DNA of 64,000 nt from the NCBI RefSeq assembly GCF_040250305.1, contig NZ_CP158190.1, positions 4,000,001 to 4,064,000 of the forward strand, given 5' to 3'. The notes beneath the pieces are model-generated. The model had not been told where the DNA came from. It saw only the letters and a program-made list of their open reading frames with translations, and made no database searches. The translations under genes were made by a program, and so were the position numbers. The first letter of the stretch is position 1. Each line of letters opens with the position of its first letter. Shown here piece after piece: positions 17,792 to 26,597 of the stretch. Source of the stretch: Peribacillus frigoritolerans. GTDB taxonomy: Bacteria; Bacillota; Bacilli; Bacillales; DSM-1321.

Positions 17792-18721
17792 TTAGAAGCG
17801 GTCGGTTCTACGTTCAGTTGCCTTTTTCTCATTCACGATCGATTCATCTGTACTATCAAGCTGGATATCTTCCTTTTTAAGAGTATCCTGAACTTGTTCC
17901 GTTTCTTGTACAGCATGTTTCTTGATGACAATTTCATCGGTGACAACCGGTTTTTTCGAAACTTCCAGTTTTTCTTCAACAACCGGGATTCGTAATGTTT
18001 CCCCATCTTCAATGGTTCCGGTTTCCCGATTCGCTTCACGTCCTGAAACCGATCTATGCTCAACTGTCACTTCTTCGTGTTCAACAGGGACATTGATCGT
18101 TTTATGCTGTTCATTGACTTCTTTATTAATGACGACTTCTCCTGTCTGAACTCTTTCTTTGTCAATGTTCAGCTGTTCTTCCCGAAGTGTAAGTGTCCTT
18201 TCATCTTCTGGCAATTCACGGCCTTGTCCGTTGACTCCATAAACATCTTCTTTATTTAAAGCATCGGTTTTTTCCGTGCCATTATATAGTGGGTTGGTGG
18301 AGTTAGTATCAAGCCTTGTACCGGCAGTGTCCATTGTTCCGGTCGTGAATTTATCTCTTGCCGTTCCAAGATGGCCTTCACCTTCTTCAACCAGAACCAG
18401 GACTTTTCCATTTTCTACATCAAAGACATGTTCAGCCGCCTCACTATTCGAAAGGCCTGCATTCGCCAATCTTGTTGAAAGGTCTGCCGTATCTTCCGGC
18501 ATGAAGAAACGTGCCACCTTGTCCATAAACGATTCGTCGTTAGGAACATTCGTCATTGTATGAACATCCGTTTCGCGTTTGTGGTTCGTGAAATCCAATG
18601 TTTCTTCCTTATCCGCGACGACAGTAATATCGTCCCCTTCAAAACCCTTTGCCTTAAGTGCATTAATTGCTTGGATCACTTCTGCGTTTGATTCATATAC
18701 TCCATATACTGTTTTATTCAT
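17792..18721 (-). CDS. YflT plus DUF2382 stress protein
   Basis: 309 residues with two domains: an N-terminal YflT domain (1-112; VYGVYESNAEVIQAINALKA, TVVADKEETL, KVLVLVEEG) and a C-terminal DUF2382 (YsnF/AvaK-type) domain from about 180, beginning TLREEQLNIDKERVQTGEV, with repeated KEV/VPVEHEEVTVEHR and IPVVEEKLEVSKKPVV strands. DUF2382 is common in general-stress proteins; its biochemistry is unknown. AAGGAGGAATGTAAA precedes the ATG. It is controlled by a sigma-B-type promoter. Confidence 0.85.
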   Translation of the reverse strand: MNKTVYGVYESNAEVIQAINALKAKGFEGDDITVVADKEETLDFTNHKRETDVHTMTNVPNDESFMDKVARFFMPEDTADLSTRLANAGLSNSEAAEHVFDVENGKVLVLVEEGEGHLGTARDKFTTGTMDTAGTRLDTNSTNPLYNGTEKTDALNKEDVYGVNGQGRELPEDERTLTLREEQLNIDKERVQTGEVVINKEVNEQHKTINVPVEHEEVTVEHRSVSGREANRETGTIEDGETLRIPVVEEKLEVSKKPVVTDEIVIKKHAVQETEQVQDTLKKEDIQLDSTDESIVNEKKATERRTDRF

Positions 18722-18776
18722 TTTACATTCCTCCTTAGGTTTTGTTGTTTCGTTTAGTGGATGCTATATATAAACA

Positions 18777-18801
18777 CTACCCGCCATGGTCCTAAGTAAA
18801 C
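18777..18801 (-). promoter_or_regulatory. Sigma-B promoter of the third YflT gene
   Basis: GTTTAC (18801-18796), 13 bases, GGGTAG (18782-18777) on minus: one mismatch in each box and the same spacing as the promoter at 17669. Confidence 0.78.
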
Positions 18802-18965
18802 GAGGAATCAATATTTCTTTTTTGTTATAACATTTACAATTTGTTCTCAGCACAGAACGCCTTATCATCTAAAATCCAGGCTTTACAAAGGTTTCCTCAT
18901 TTATTAAAATGTAATGTTTAACCAAATAATCCCATTTATTTTCTACTTACATTCTTTTTCTTCTA

Positions 18966-20291
18966 TTATAAAGCCACAGCCTTTATTAGCAGGTCTGCAA
19001 TATGCACCGCTTTCGTACATTCCCCCAAGTTTTCCCTCTCGATCCCCAATTGCATTTGTAACAGACAGCCAGGGTTTGCCGTGACAACAATATCGGCCTG
19101 TGTCGATTTCGTGTGCTCCATTTTAGAGTCAAGAATATTCATGGACATCTCTGATTCAACAATATTATAAATCCCAGCAGAGCCGCAGCATCGATCGGCA
19201 TCTTTCATTTCCCTGAAATTGATTCCTTCTATCGATTGAAGGAGAATTCGCGGAGCCAAGGAGATGTTCATCACATTCCGTAAGTGACAGGAATCCTGAA
19301 AAGTTACGGATTGAGCTGGCAGCTTCAGGGGAACTTTTTCCTGAAAACGCAAATCAACAAGAATCTCGCTGATATCTTTCAACTTATTTTTAAAGGCGAT
19401 TGCACGGTCGTGCCATTCCGGTTCAGCCTGAAGCAGATGGTCATAATCTATGAGAAAAGCTCCACAGCCGCCGGCATTCGTAATAATATAATCAACTTCC
19501 TCCGCTTCAAAAGCTTCTATATTACGCTTGGCCAGTTGCTTTGCACCTTCTTTTTCACCACTGTGCCCATGCAGCGCCCCGCAACATGCCTGGGATTTCG
19601 GAATCACGATTTCACATCCGGCCAACTGAAGAAGCTTTAGTGTGGCCTTGTTCGTTTCCAAAAACATCGTATCCATCAAGCAGCCGGAAAAGAAAGCAAC
19701 CTTTTTGAGCGGCGTTCCGATTGCAGGCAGCTCGGTTGGCCTATTATTCATTTCTGATTTTTTCGGGACTTTCGGCAGCACTTTTTCCATGGTTGCCAAA
19801 TTATTCGGAAGCAGGTTGAGGACTCCCGTTTTACGGGCCATGTATTGCAGTCCTGATCTCTGATAGAAGCCAAGCAAACTCGTCATGGCCTGCATTCGCT
19901 CCTGGTGTGGGAATAACCCACTAAAAACGGCCTTGCGGATCGTTTTAACAGGGTAACTGTGTTTTTTATTCTGATGGATGATATCCCTTGCTTCTTCAAG
20001 AAGATGTCCATATTTGACACCTGAAGGACACACAGGCTCACAAGCCCTGCAGCCGAGGCAAAGACTCAACGAACGTTCTACATCCTCATCAGGCTCAATC
20101 ACACCATCCGCCACCGCTTTCATAAGTGCGATCCGGCCCCTTGGTGAATAGGATTCCTTCAGCCCCGATTCTATGTATGTCGGGCAATGGGGTAAGCAAA
20201 AGCCGCAGCGCATACAATTCAACAATTCATCTTCATTCATTTTTTCCGCGAATTGAATGGCAATGGTTTCCCTTTCCTGAACTGTCGTCAT
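18966..20291 (-). CDS. glcF: Glycolate oxidase iron-sulfur subunit GlcF
   Basis: Electron-transfer subunit of glycolate dehydrogenase, which oxidises glycolate to glyoxylate. The 441-residue protein has two [4Fe-4S] ferredoxin motifs (CMRCGFCLPHCP, 26-37; CLGCRACEPVCP, 78-89) and two CCG cysteine-rich domains (SQACCGALHGHSG; DRCCGSAGIYN). Its ATG overlaps the glcD stop as ATGA, implying translational coupling. Last gene of the regulator-glcD-glcF group; no clear terminator follows. Confidence 0.92.
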   Translation of the reverse strand: MTTVQERETIAIQFAEKMNEDELLNCMRCGFCLPHCPTYIESGLKESYSPRGRIALMKAVADGVIEPDEDVERSLSLCLGCRACEPVCPSGVKYGHLLEEARDIIHQNKKHSYPVKTIRKAVFSGLFPHQERMQAMTSLLGFYQRSGLQYMARKTGVLNLLPNNLATMEKVLPKVPKKSEMNNRPTELPAIGTPLKKVAFFSGCLMDTMFLETNKATLKLLQLAGCEIVIPKSQACCGALHGHSGEKEGAKQLAKRNIEAFEAEEVDYIITNAGGCGAFLIDYDHLLQAEPEWHDRAIAFKNKLKDISEILVDLRFQEKVPLKLPAQSVTFQDSCHLRNVMNISLAPRILLQSIEGINFREMKDADRCCGSAGIYNIVESEMSMNILDSKMEHTKSTQADIVVTANPGCLLQMQLGIERENLGECTKAVHIADLLIKAVAL

Positions 20292-21700
20292 GAAGTAACC
20301 ACCACCCTTTTCCTGGTTTCCTTGGCAAATACTTTACCGGGATTCATGATGTTATTGGGATCGAAAGCTTGTTTAATCGCCCTCATGGCCTCAATCCCTT
20401 CTTTCTTCAGCTTCCATTCAAGATACGGGGCCTTCATGGCTCCCACACCATGTTCACCGGTAATCGTCCCGCCAAGGTCGATAGCCGCGGCAAAAATGTC
20501 GGCAAAAGCGAGCTCCACCCTCTCCATTTCCTCATGATCACGAGCGTCGGTAATGCACGTTGGATGCAGATTCCCATCCCCAGCATGACCAAAAGTGCAA
20601 ATGTCCACGTTATGCTTGTCTGCAATTTCATTAATTGCTTTAACCATTTTGGCAATTTCCGAGCGGGGAACTGTGGCATCTTCCAAAATGGTCGTCGGCT
20701 TGAGGCGTGCCAGTGCGGAAAGGGCTGTCCGTCTTGCTGTTTTCAAGGCGACAGCGTCAGATTCCGTTTCGGCAATTTCCACTGAAACCGCCTTTTCCTC
20801 TAGACAGATATCGGCCATCCTTTTCATATCACGTTCCACCACTTCAGGCGGACCATCCTGTTCAATCAGCAGGACGGCTTCCACATTGGTGGGCAAACCG
20901 ATTTTCGCGAAGTCCTCAACAACGATCAAAGTCGGCCGATCCAGAAATTCCAATGTAACAGGAATGATTTTATTTGAAATGATCTTGGCCACTGACTGGG
21001 CTGCAGCATCCAGATCTTGATATAAGGCAAGCATCGTCTTTGTCGTTTCCGGCATGGGGATCAGCTTTAAGATCGCTTCCGTAACGATTCCCAAGGTCCC
21101 TTCCGATCCGACAAATAGTTTCGTTAAATCATATCCGGCTACGTCTTTGGCAAGTTTGCCCCCTGTTCGAATGATGTCCCCATTCGGCAGGACAACTTCA
21201 AGCCCGATGACATAATCACGGGTGACTCCGTACTTTAATCCTCGCAGTCCACCGGAGTTCTCATTAATGTTGCCGCCAATCGTGGAGATTTTCATTGAAC
21301 TTGGATCTGGCGGATAAAACAATCCCTTTTCTTCAACTGCTGAAATCAAGTCCAATGTGATGAGCCCAGGCTGTACGGTCGCCGTTAAGTTCTCCTCATC
21401 TATTTCAAGTAATGAATTCATTCGATTGAATAAAAGGACAAGCCCTCCCTCTGTAGGGCAGGTGCCTCCGCTCAAGTTCGTCCCAGACCCGCGTGGAACG
21501 ATTGGAACATTATATTCGTTACAAACTTTGACGATGGCTGCGACTTCAGCTGTGCTGCCCGGTTTAATGACAGCATCCGGCATCGCTTGAAAGCCTGGCG
21601 TTGCATCATATGAATAGACTAGACATTCCACTTTTGAGTCATCGTAATTCTCCTGACCGACGATGGTAAGAAGTAGCTGCTTAACCTGCTTTGTTAACAT
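20288..21700 (-). CDS. glcD: Glycolate oxidase FAD-binding subunit GlcD
   Basis: FAD-linked 2-hydroxyacid dehydrogenase subunit acting with GlcF. The 470-residue protein has the PCMH-type FAD-binding domain (VPRGSGTNLSGG near 73-84, GGNINENSGGLRGLKYG) and the C-terminal FAD-linked oxidase domain with FGHAGDGNLHP and GGTITGEHGVG. The start is the ATG at 21700 after AGGAGG, matching the 470-residue B. subtilis protein; a longer frame to 21790 has no ribosome-binding site. A 22-bp dyad lies 75 bases upstream. Confidence 0.93.
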   Translation of the reverse strand: MLTKQVKQLLLTIVGQENYDDSKVECLVYSYDATPGFQAMPDAVIKPGSTAEVAAIVKVCNEYNVPIVPRGSGTNLSGGTCPTEGGLVLLFNRMNSLLEIDEENLTATVQPGLITLDLISAVEEKGLFYPPDPSSMKISTIGGNINENSGGLRGLKYGVTRDYVIGLEVVLPNGDIIRTGGKLAKDVAGYDLTKLFVGSEGTLGIVTEAILKLIPMPETTKTMLALYQDLDAAAQSVAKIISNKIIPVTLEFLDRPTLIVVEDFAKIGLPTNVEAVLLIEQDGPPEVVERDMKRMADICLEEKAVSVEIAETESDAVALKTARRTALSALARLKPTTILEDATVPRSEIAKMVKAINEIADKHNVDICTFGHAGDGNLHPTCITDARDHEEMERVELAFADIFAAAIDLGGTITGEHGVGAMKAPYLEWKLKKEGIEAMRAIKQAFDPNNIMNPGKVFAKETRKRVVVTS

Positions 21701-21774
21701 GTACATCCTCCTCATAAACATAGGAAATTCGAGATTTTTTATATGATGTAAGTATAAGAAAAAAACACTCAACC

Positions 21775-21796
21775 TTCTATGTAAGAACATATAGAA
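21775..21796. promoter_or_regulatory. Dyad between the CdaR-type regulator and glcD
   Basis: TTCTATGT and ACATATAGAA form an imperfect 22-bp inverted repeat 75-96 bases upstream of the glcD start and 20 bases past the regulator stop codon. There is no U-run, so an operator for the adjacent regulator is more likely than a terminator; no independent evidence. Confidence 0.35.
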
Positions 21797-21815
21797 TTTA
21801 GTGCTTTCCAGAGAA

Positions 21816-22928
21816 TTATTTTGTATGTTTATCCAATACTCTTACTGCTAGATACATAGTGACTAAATCGGCTAGCTTCCTAGGGTTCAGTCGGGTCAAA
21901 TCCTCTATGCGCTTAAGCCTGTAATGAAGGGTATTGATATGGATATGCAGGGCTGCGGCTGTTTCCTTCAAAGATAGATCACATGCAAAATACATGGAAA
22001 GGGTTTTAAGCAGCTCCTCATTAGGAAGCAGCTCCTGAATCGTCCTGGATAAATACTCCTGTCTTGTTTCAGCGGTAACTTCATCAAGCAGTACCTCAAG
22101 CTTCAAGTCCTCGTCAAATATGATTCCCGATGAAGGAAACGCGATTTTCAAGGAACGTTCCGCTTTAAAAAACGCTGACCTGAAAGCGGATCCTGATGCA
22201 CGCGAACTAACTCCTGCACACACTTTATAACCCGAACTCTCCTCCAGCTTTTTTTGCAGTTTACTAAGTTTCTTATATTGCTGGTTTTTTGAACCGATGA
22301 AATCTGCTATTGAAAGAATGACGAATTGGTTCCTCCCCCAACGGACTGCGATGTCATTGAGATGCTGCTGTCTTATGTATATCTGAAGCGTTCTCCATAC
22401 ATGAGGTTCAATGATTTCCTCAGTCTTGAATTCACCATATGTGATGATCCGGTCTGCATGAACATCGACCCCAAGCAACTTGGCCTTCTGAAGGAAGTGT
22501 TCATTGAACGTCTGCAGCTGATGCCATTCAAATACGAAGAATTCCATCAGACGTGATTGGGATTCTGCTTGTTCGATATGATAGCTTTCCTGAATGAACA
22601 TCTCCGTCATCTTTTTTAATAGTTCCGCATAAGGGGAAACATGTTTGGGGTCACCTGTAATTCCAATGACACAAAAAGCTTCCTGGTTGAAGAAAATAGG
22701 CAGGTTTATACCTGCCTTCACTCCCTTCCAACTTCGTTCATCCTGTTTGTTGATGATCAATTTCTCACGATTGTTGAAAGCGTGGATGGCTCCTTCATGA
22801 TAAGATCCAATACGGCTTCTGTCGGTGCTGGCGATAATTGTGCCAGCATGATCAATAATGATGATTTCCTCTTCAATCAGTTTCCGAACCTCATGAACCA
22901 ATTTTCCTGCCACAGCTGCCAATTGCAT
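21816..22928 (-). CDS. CdaR/PucR-type sugar-diacid regulator, YsfB-like
   Basis: A 370-residue transcriptional regulator with an N-terminal diacid-recognition domain (about 5-130; IIIIDHAGTIIAST) and a C-terminal PucR-type helix-turn-helix (LKETAAALHIHINTLHYRLK, about 330-349). The ATG at 22928 follows AAGGAGGAAATATC; the longer frame to 23054 runs into lutP and is not used. It precedes glcD-glcF, the same neighbourhood as B. subtilis ysfB, so it probably activates the glycolate genes; the ligand is unproven. Confidence 0.85.
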   Translation of the reverse strand: MQLAAVAGKLVHEVRKLIEEEIIIIDHAGTIIASTDRSRIGSYHEGAIHAFNNREKLIINKQDERSWKGVKAGINLPIFFNQEAFCVIGITGDPKHVSPYAELLKKMTEMFIQESYHIEQAESQSRLMEFFVFEWHQLQTFNEHFLQKAKLLGVDVHADRIITYGEFKTEEIIEPHVWRTLQIYIRQQHLNDIAVRWGRNQFVILSIADFIGSKNQQYKKLSKLQKKLEESSGYKVCAGVSSRASGSAFRSAFFKAERSLKIAFPSSGIIFDEDLKLEVLLDEVTAETRQEYLSRTIQELLPNEELLKTLSMYFACDLSLKETAAALHIHINTLHYRLKRIEDLTRLNPRKLADLVTMYLAVRVLDKHTK

Positions 22929-22968
22929 GATATTTCCTCCTTTTTTGTATGGGCTTGATAAATATTTC

Positions 22969-22995
22969 GAGGCTCCCCTATGAAAGGAGAGCCTC
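22969..22995 (-). terminator. Hairpin after lutP
   Basis: GAGGCTC ... GAGCCTC with a short internal mismatch, starting eight bases beyond the lutP stop codon; only GAAATATTT follows on minus, so it is at best a moderate terminator. Confidence 0.55.
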
Positions 22996-23002
22996 ATTCT
23001 AC

Positions 23003-24691
23003 TTATGGAATCATCCAGGAAAGGACGCCATTTTGCAAGAAGGTAATTACACAAACAAGCAGCAATAAGAAAAGACTATGTTTGAGCGTGAATCTCAATA
23101 ATTCCGATTCCCTGCCCGCCAATCCCACGGCAGCACATGCAATCGCTATCGATTGTGGTGAAATCATCTTTCCAGTGACCCCTCCGGAAGAGTTCGCCGC
23201 CAGTGCCAGGACCGGTTCCATCCCCACCTTAAGAGCGGTCACTTTCTGCAGACTGCCAAATAAGAGGTTGGCTGATGTATCCGATCCGGTAATGAATACA
23301 CCCAGCCAGCCGAGAACCGGTGCGAAGAACGGAAATAAATCACCCGATTTTGCAAGGGTCATCCCTAATGTTGTCGACATGCCTGAAGAATTCGTTACAT
23401 AGGCAAAGGCCACCACGGTAGAAATCATCAAGATCGGTTTTGCCAACTCTTTCATCGCTTCAACAAAGGTGCCAAAGAAGTCTTTTGCTGACATGTGTGC
23501 GATGAACTTCGTTACGATGGCAGCCAGTAAAATGGCCGTCCCGGCTGCTCCGAGCAGTTCTATTTTATAGAAAGCCGCAATCGGCAATCCATTGCTTCCG
23601 ATTATTTCATTATGCAGACCTGGGACTTCGATTTGGAAGGTTAATAGCTTCCCGATTTCATTGATTGCGCCAAGCAGCACATTGTTGCCTTCATAATGTC
23701 CGGAGAGTGCCGGCTTTATTGGGTTCATCCCCCAAATTGTTATGAAAAGCGTTAACAGAAGGAATGGTGACCAAGCATGGAATATCTGCCATTTCGTATA
23801 TTTTGCTTCCGCTTCGGCTGTATATAAAGGTTCGACAGTGGCTGCCGTTTCCTCGGATGCAAAGCGAAAAATCGTTTTAGGTTTCCAGAATTTAAGGAAG
23901 ATCGCCAATGCAAACAGTGACACTAACGCCGAAAGGATGTCCGGTAATTCGGGCCCAAGAAAATTTGAACTTAAGTACTGTGTGACGGCAAAGGAAATTC
24001 CGGAAACCAGAATTGCCGGCAGGACTTCAAGCGACCTTTTCCACCCAGTCATTATCAAAATGAGATAAAGCGGAATGAAAGCCGAAAGGAATGGCAATTG
24101 GCGGCCGACCATTTTTGAAATCTCCATGGCGGCTATGCCAGTAGGGCCTTCCATGGCGATGATCGGTATTCCAACCGCCCCGAATGCTACCGGAGCGGTA
24201 TTCGCGATCAAACAAATCCCGGCTGCATATAGCGGGTTAAATCCGAGACCGACCAAAAGCGCGGCTGAAATGGCGACCGGTGCTCCAAATCCCGCGGCAC
24301 CTTCTAAAAAAGCACCGAAAGAAAATGCCACCAATAATGCCTGAAGACGGCGGTCTTCCGTAAGCGAAAGCACCGAAGAACGAATGATATTGAATTGTCC
24401 GCTTTTAACGGTCATTTTGTACAAAAATACGGAGGTGATGATTATCCATCCGATTGGGAGCAGTCCATATACAGCTCCCTGTGAAGCAGACATCACTGCT
24501 TTTCCTGCAGGCATTCCATATATCAATATAGCCACTGCAATAGCTACAATCAACGTGGTTATACCTGCAATGTAACCTTTCATACGTTTGATGGTAAGTG
24601 CCCAGAAAAAGTAAAGAATTGGAATGAGTGCGGCAAGAGATGATAAAACTAAATTATCGGTGATCGGCGTAAAGTTTTGTGTCCATGTCAT
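23003..24691 (-). CDS. lutP: L-lactate permease LutP
   Basis: Lactate:proton symporter of the LctP family. The 562-residue protein has about 12-14 hydrophobic segments and the family signatures FSFGAFLEGAAGFGAPVAIS (first third) and GSDTSANLLFG and GGVTGKMISPQSIAIA (C-terminal). The second of two overlapping ATGs, at 24691, is nine bases from GGAG and gives MTWTQNFTPITDN. Divergent from lutR with a LutR operator between them, so uptake and oxidation of lactate are coregulated. Confidence 0.92.
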   Translation of the reverse strand: MTWTQNFTPITDNLVLSSLAALIPILYFFWALTIKRMKGYIAGITTLIVAIAVAILIYGMPAGKAVMSASQGAVYGLLPIGWIIITSVFLYKMTVKSGQFNIIRSSVLSLTEDRRLQALLVAFSFGAFLEGAAGFGAPVAISAALLVGLGFNPLYAAGICLIANTAPVAFGAVGIPIIAMEGPTGIAAMEISKMVGRQLPFLSAFIPLYLILIMTGWKRSLEVLPAILVSGISFAVTQYLSSNFLGPELPDILSALVSLFALAIFLKFWKPKTIFRFASEETAATVEPLYTAEAEAKYTKWQIFHAWSPFLLLTLFITIWGMNPIKPALSGHYEGNNVLLGAINEIGKLLTFQIEVPGLHNEIIGSNGLPIAAFYKIELLGAAGTAILLAAIVTKFIAHMSAKDFFGTFVEAMKELAKPILMISTVVAFAYVTNSSGMSTTLGMTLAKSGDLFPFFAPVLGWLGVFITGSDTSANLLFGSLQKVTALKVGMEPVLALAANSSGGVTGKMISPQSIAIACAAVGLAGRESELLRFTLKHSLFLLLLVCVITFLQNGVLSWMIP

Positions 24692-24775
24692 TCATTTCGA
24701 CTCCATTTTCTATAGTTTTTTTAAAAATTCAGAAATCAACCGTTAATTGAAACCCCTTACATATCGAAATATTCA

Positions 24776-24792
24776 AAGTCATCAGATGACTT
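24776..24792. promoter_or_regulatory. LutR operator ahead of lutP
   Basis: AAGTCATCAGATGACTT is a perfect 8-1-8 palindrome of the GntR/FadR-subfamily type (core TCATCAGATGA). Its core is repeated exactly at 25811-25823 ahead of lutA. A second perfect palindrome, ATGAGTACTCAT, lies at 24794-24805. Confidence 0.8.
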
Positions 24793-24883
24793 GATGAGTA
24801 CTCATTAAAATTAAATGATTGAAAATATAAAATCAAGATTTTTTTTATTTTTTGTTGATTTTTTAACTCTTCTGGAAGTGTCA

Positions 24884-24905
24884 AAGATCATTTGTGTTAT
24901 ATAAT
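24884..24905 (+). promoter_or_regulatory. Possible promoter of lutR
   Basis: TATAAT at 24900-24905, about 40 bases upstream of the lutR start; the best -35 is GTGTCA, 16 bases away and weak. The whole lutP-lutR gap is strongly A/T rich. Confidence 0.4.
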
Positions 24906-24945
24906 ATTAACCAGAGAAACTCATAGAAAATAGAGGTGCTACTAC

Positions 24946-25677
24946 TTGGTATATAAAAAAATAAAGCCGAAAAAAATTTATGAAGAAGTCAGCGATGAAC
25001 TTTATGAAATGATTCGGTCAGGCAGCCTGAAACCAGGTGAACAATTGGATTCCATTCAGCAGCTTGCGGAAAATTTCCAAGTCGGGCGCCCGGCCATCCG
25101 TGAAGCATTAAGTGCATTAAGTTCAATGGGTCTTATTGAAATAAAACAAGGTGAAGGAACATTCGTTAAAACCTTCGACCCCGCCATCATGAACCACCCC
25201 TTGTCTGCCGCCCTTTTGATGGATCAAGACAATATCAAGCATTTACTGGAAGTTCGGAAAATACTTGAGTCCGGTACGGCAGAAGTGGCAGCGAAGAAGA
25301 GAACGGAAGAAAACCTTATCGAACTCAAGGACAGGCTTTTTGATATGGAAAAGGTATCAGATGATGAAGAACTAAGTGATAAAGCGGACATCGCCTTCCA
25401 TGTTGCCGTGGCAAACGCATCACAAAATGAGCTGCTGATTACATTGATGAACCATGTTTCAGAATTAATGACGGAAAAGATGCGTGATATCCGTCGGGTT
25501 GCGCTTTATTCCGAAGAGATGACACTCAAGCAGCTTTACCAGCAGCATGTCAGGATTTATGATGCAATCTTGGCACAGGATGAAGACGGAGCCCGCAGTG
25601 CCATGCTGTTTCACCTTCAAAGCGTCGAGGAATCGCTGGACCGGGTCATCCAAAAAAATCAGCAAAAGAATCATTGA
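24946..25677 (+). CDS. lutR: GntR-family lactate regulator LutR
   Basis: FadR-subfamily GntR repressor of lactate utilisation. The 243-residue protein has an N-terminal winged helix (QLAENFQVGRPAIREALSALSSMG) and a C-terminal FCD ligand domain with the metal-site pattern DIAFHVAVANAS and a later QQHVRIYDAI. The initiation codon is TTG, seven bases after GAGGTG. It sits between lutP and lutABC and is flanked by two identical palindromes, its likely operators. Confidence 0.92.
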   Translation: MVYKKIKPKKIYEEVSDELYEMIRSGSLKPGEQLDSIQQLAENFQVGRPAIREALSALSSMGLIEIKQGEGTFVKTFDPAIMNHPLSAALLMDQDNIKHLLEVRKILESGTAEVAAKKRTEENLIELKDRLFDMEKVSDDEELSDKADIAFHVAVANASQNELLITLMNHVSELMTEKMRDIRRVALYSEEMTLKQLYQQHVRIYDAILAQDEDGARSAMLFHLQSVEESLDRVIQKNQQKNH

Positions 25678-25704
25678 CATTCCTTTAAATTTCAAAAATA
25701 CCCT

Positions 25705-25750
25705 ATACAAAAAAGGATTAAATTGATATATTATTTTGAAAACGATTACT
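25705..25750 (+). promoter_or_regulatory. Candidate lutABC promoter and cre site
   Basis: TATACA-N17-TATATT (25705-25733) is a possible sigma-A promoter. TGAAAACGATTACT at 25737-25750 fits the cre consensus TGWAANCGNTNWCA except at the last base, so CcpA repression is plausible. Confidence 0.5.
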
Positions 25751-25810
25751 TCATTTAAAAAATCTTGGAATTGGTATCTTTTCTCAGCCATTTCCTTTTT
25801 CCATTTTCTA

Positions 25811-25823
25811 GTCATCAGATGAC
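25811..25823. promoter_or_regulatory. LutR operator ahead of lutA
   Basis: GTCATCAGATGAC, identical to the core of the operator at 24776-24792, lies 34 bases upstream of the lutA start, well downstream of the candidate promoter. Confidence 0.8.
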
Positions 25824-25856
25824 CTGTTAACCTATTTGAAAAAGGAGGAGTTCAGA

Positions 25857-26573
25857 TTGAAAGTTACTCTCTTTGCAACATGTTTAGTAGATTTGTTTCA
25901 ATCCAATGTCGGCAAAGCGACAGTGGAGCTACTCGAGAGATTAGGCTGTGAGATCGATTTCCCGGAGTCCCAGATATGCTGCGGACAGCCGGCATATAAT
26001 AGCGGGTATACGAAGGAATCGAAGGAAGCCATGAAAAAGATGATTAAAACGTTCGCGGATGCTGAATACATCGTAACCCCTTCCGGTTCCTGTGCAGCGA
26101 TGTTCAAGGAATATCCGGCCCTTTTCAAAGGCGATGCCGAATGGGAAAAGAAAGCTGCATCATTAGCGGCTAAAACATATGAATTGACCCAATTCATCGT
26201 GGATGTCTTAAAAGTGATCGACGTCGGGGCGACCCTTAAGGGAAAGGCCACTTATCATACTTCATGCCATATGACACGGCTGCTTAAGGTCAAGGAAGCA
26301 CCTGCCATTTTATTAAGCCATGTCAGGGGGCTGGAAATGACACCACTTCCGGATGCCCAAAACTGCTGCGGGTTCGGGGGAACCTTTTCGGTCAAGATGG
26401 GGGACATTTCCGGGCAAATGGTCGAGGAGAAAGTTTGCAATATTGAAGATACCGGGGCCGATTTTTTAATCGGAGGGGATGCAGGATGTTTGATGAATAT
26501 CGGCGGACGGATCCAAAGGAAGGGGCAACCGGTGAAAGTGCTTCATATTGCGGAAGTCCTGAATAGTATTTAA
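25857..26573 (+). CDS. lutA: Lactate utilization protein LutA
   Basis: Subunit of the LutABC lactate oxidation complex. The 238-residue protein has two CCG cysteine-rich domains ([11 protein letters not shown] near 38-48 and [12 protein letters not shown] near 165-176) of the heterodisulfide-reductase type. I chose the TTG at 25857, which follows AAAGGAGGAG and gives [11 protein letters not shown] at the N-terminus, the B. subtilis length; the longer frame has no ribosome-binding site. First gene of lutABC. Confidence 0.93.
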   Translation: MKVTLFATCLVDLFQSNVGKATVELLERLGCEIDFPESQICCGQPAYNSGYTKESKEAMKKMIKTFADAEYIVTPSGSCAAMFKEYPALFKGDAEWEKKAASLAAKTYELTQFIVDVLKVIDVGATLKGKATYHTSCHMTRLLKVKEAPAILLSHVRGLEMTPLPDAQNCCGFGGTFSVKMGDISGQMVEEKVCNIEDTGADFLIGGDAGCLMNIGGRIQRKGQPVKVLHIAEVLNSI

Positions 26574-26597
26574 AGAAAGCGAGGAGGGGAAAATTTT

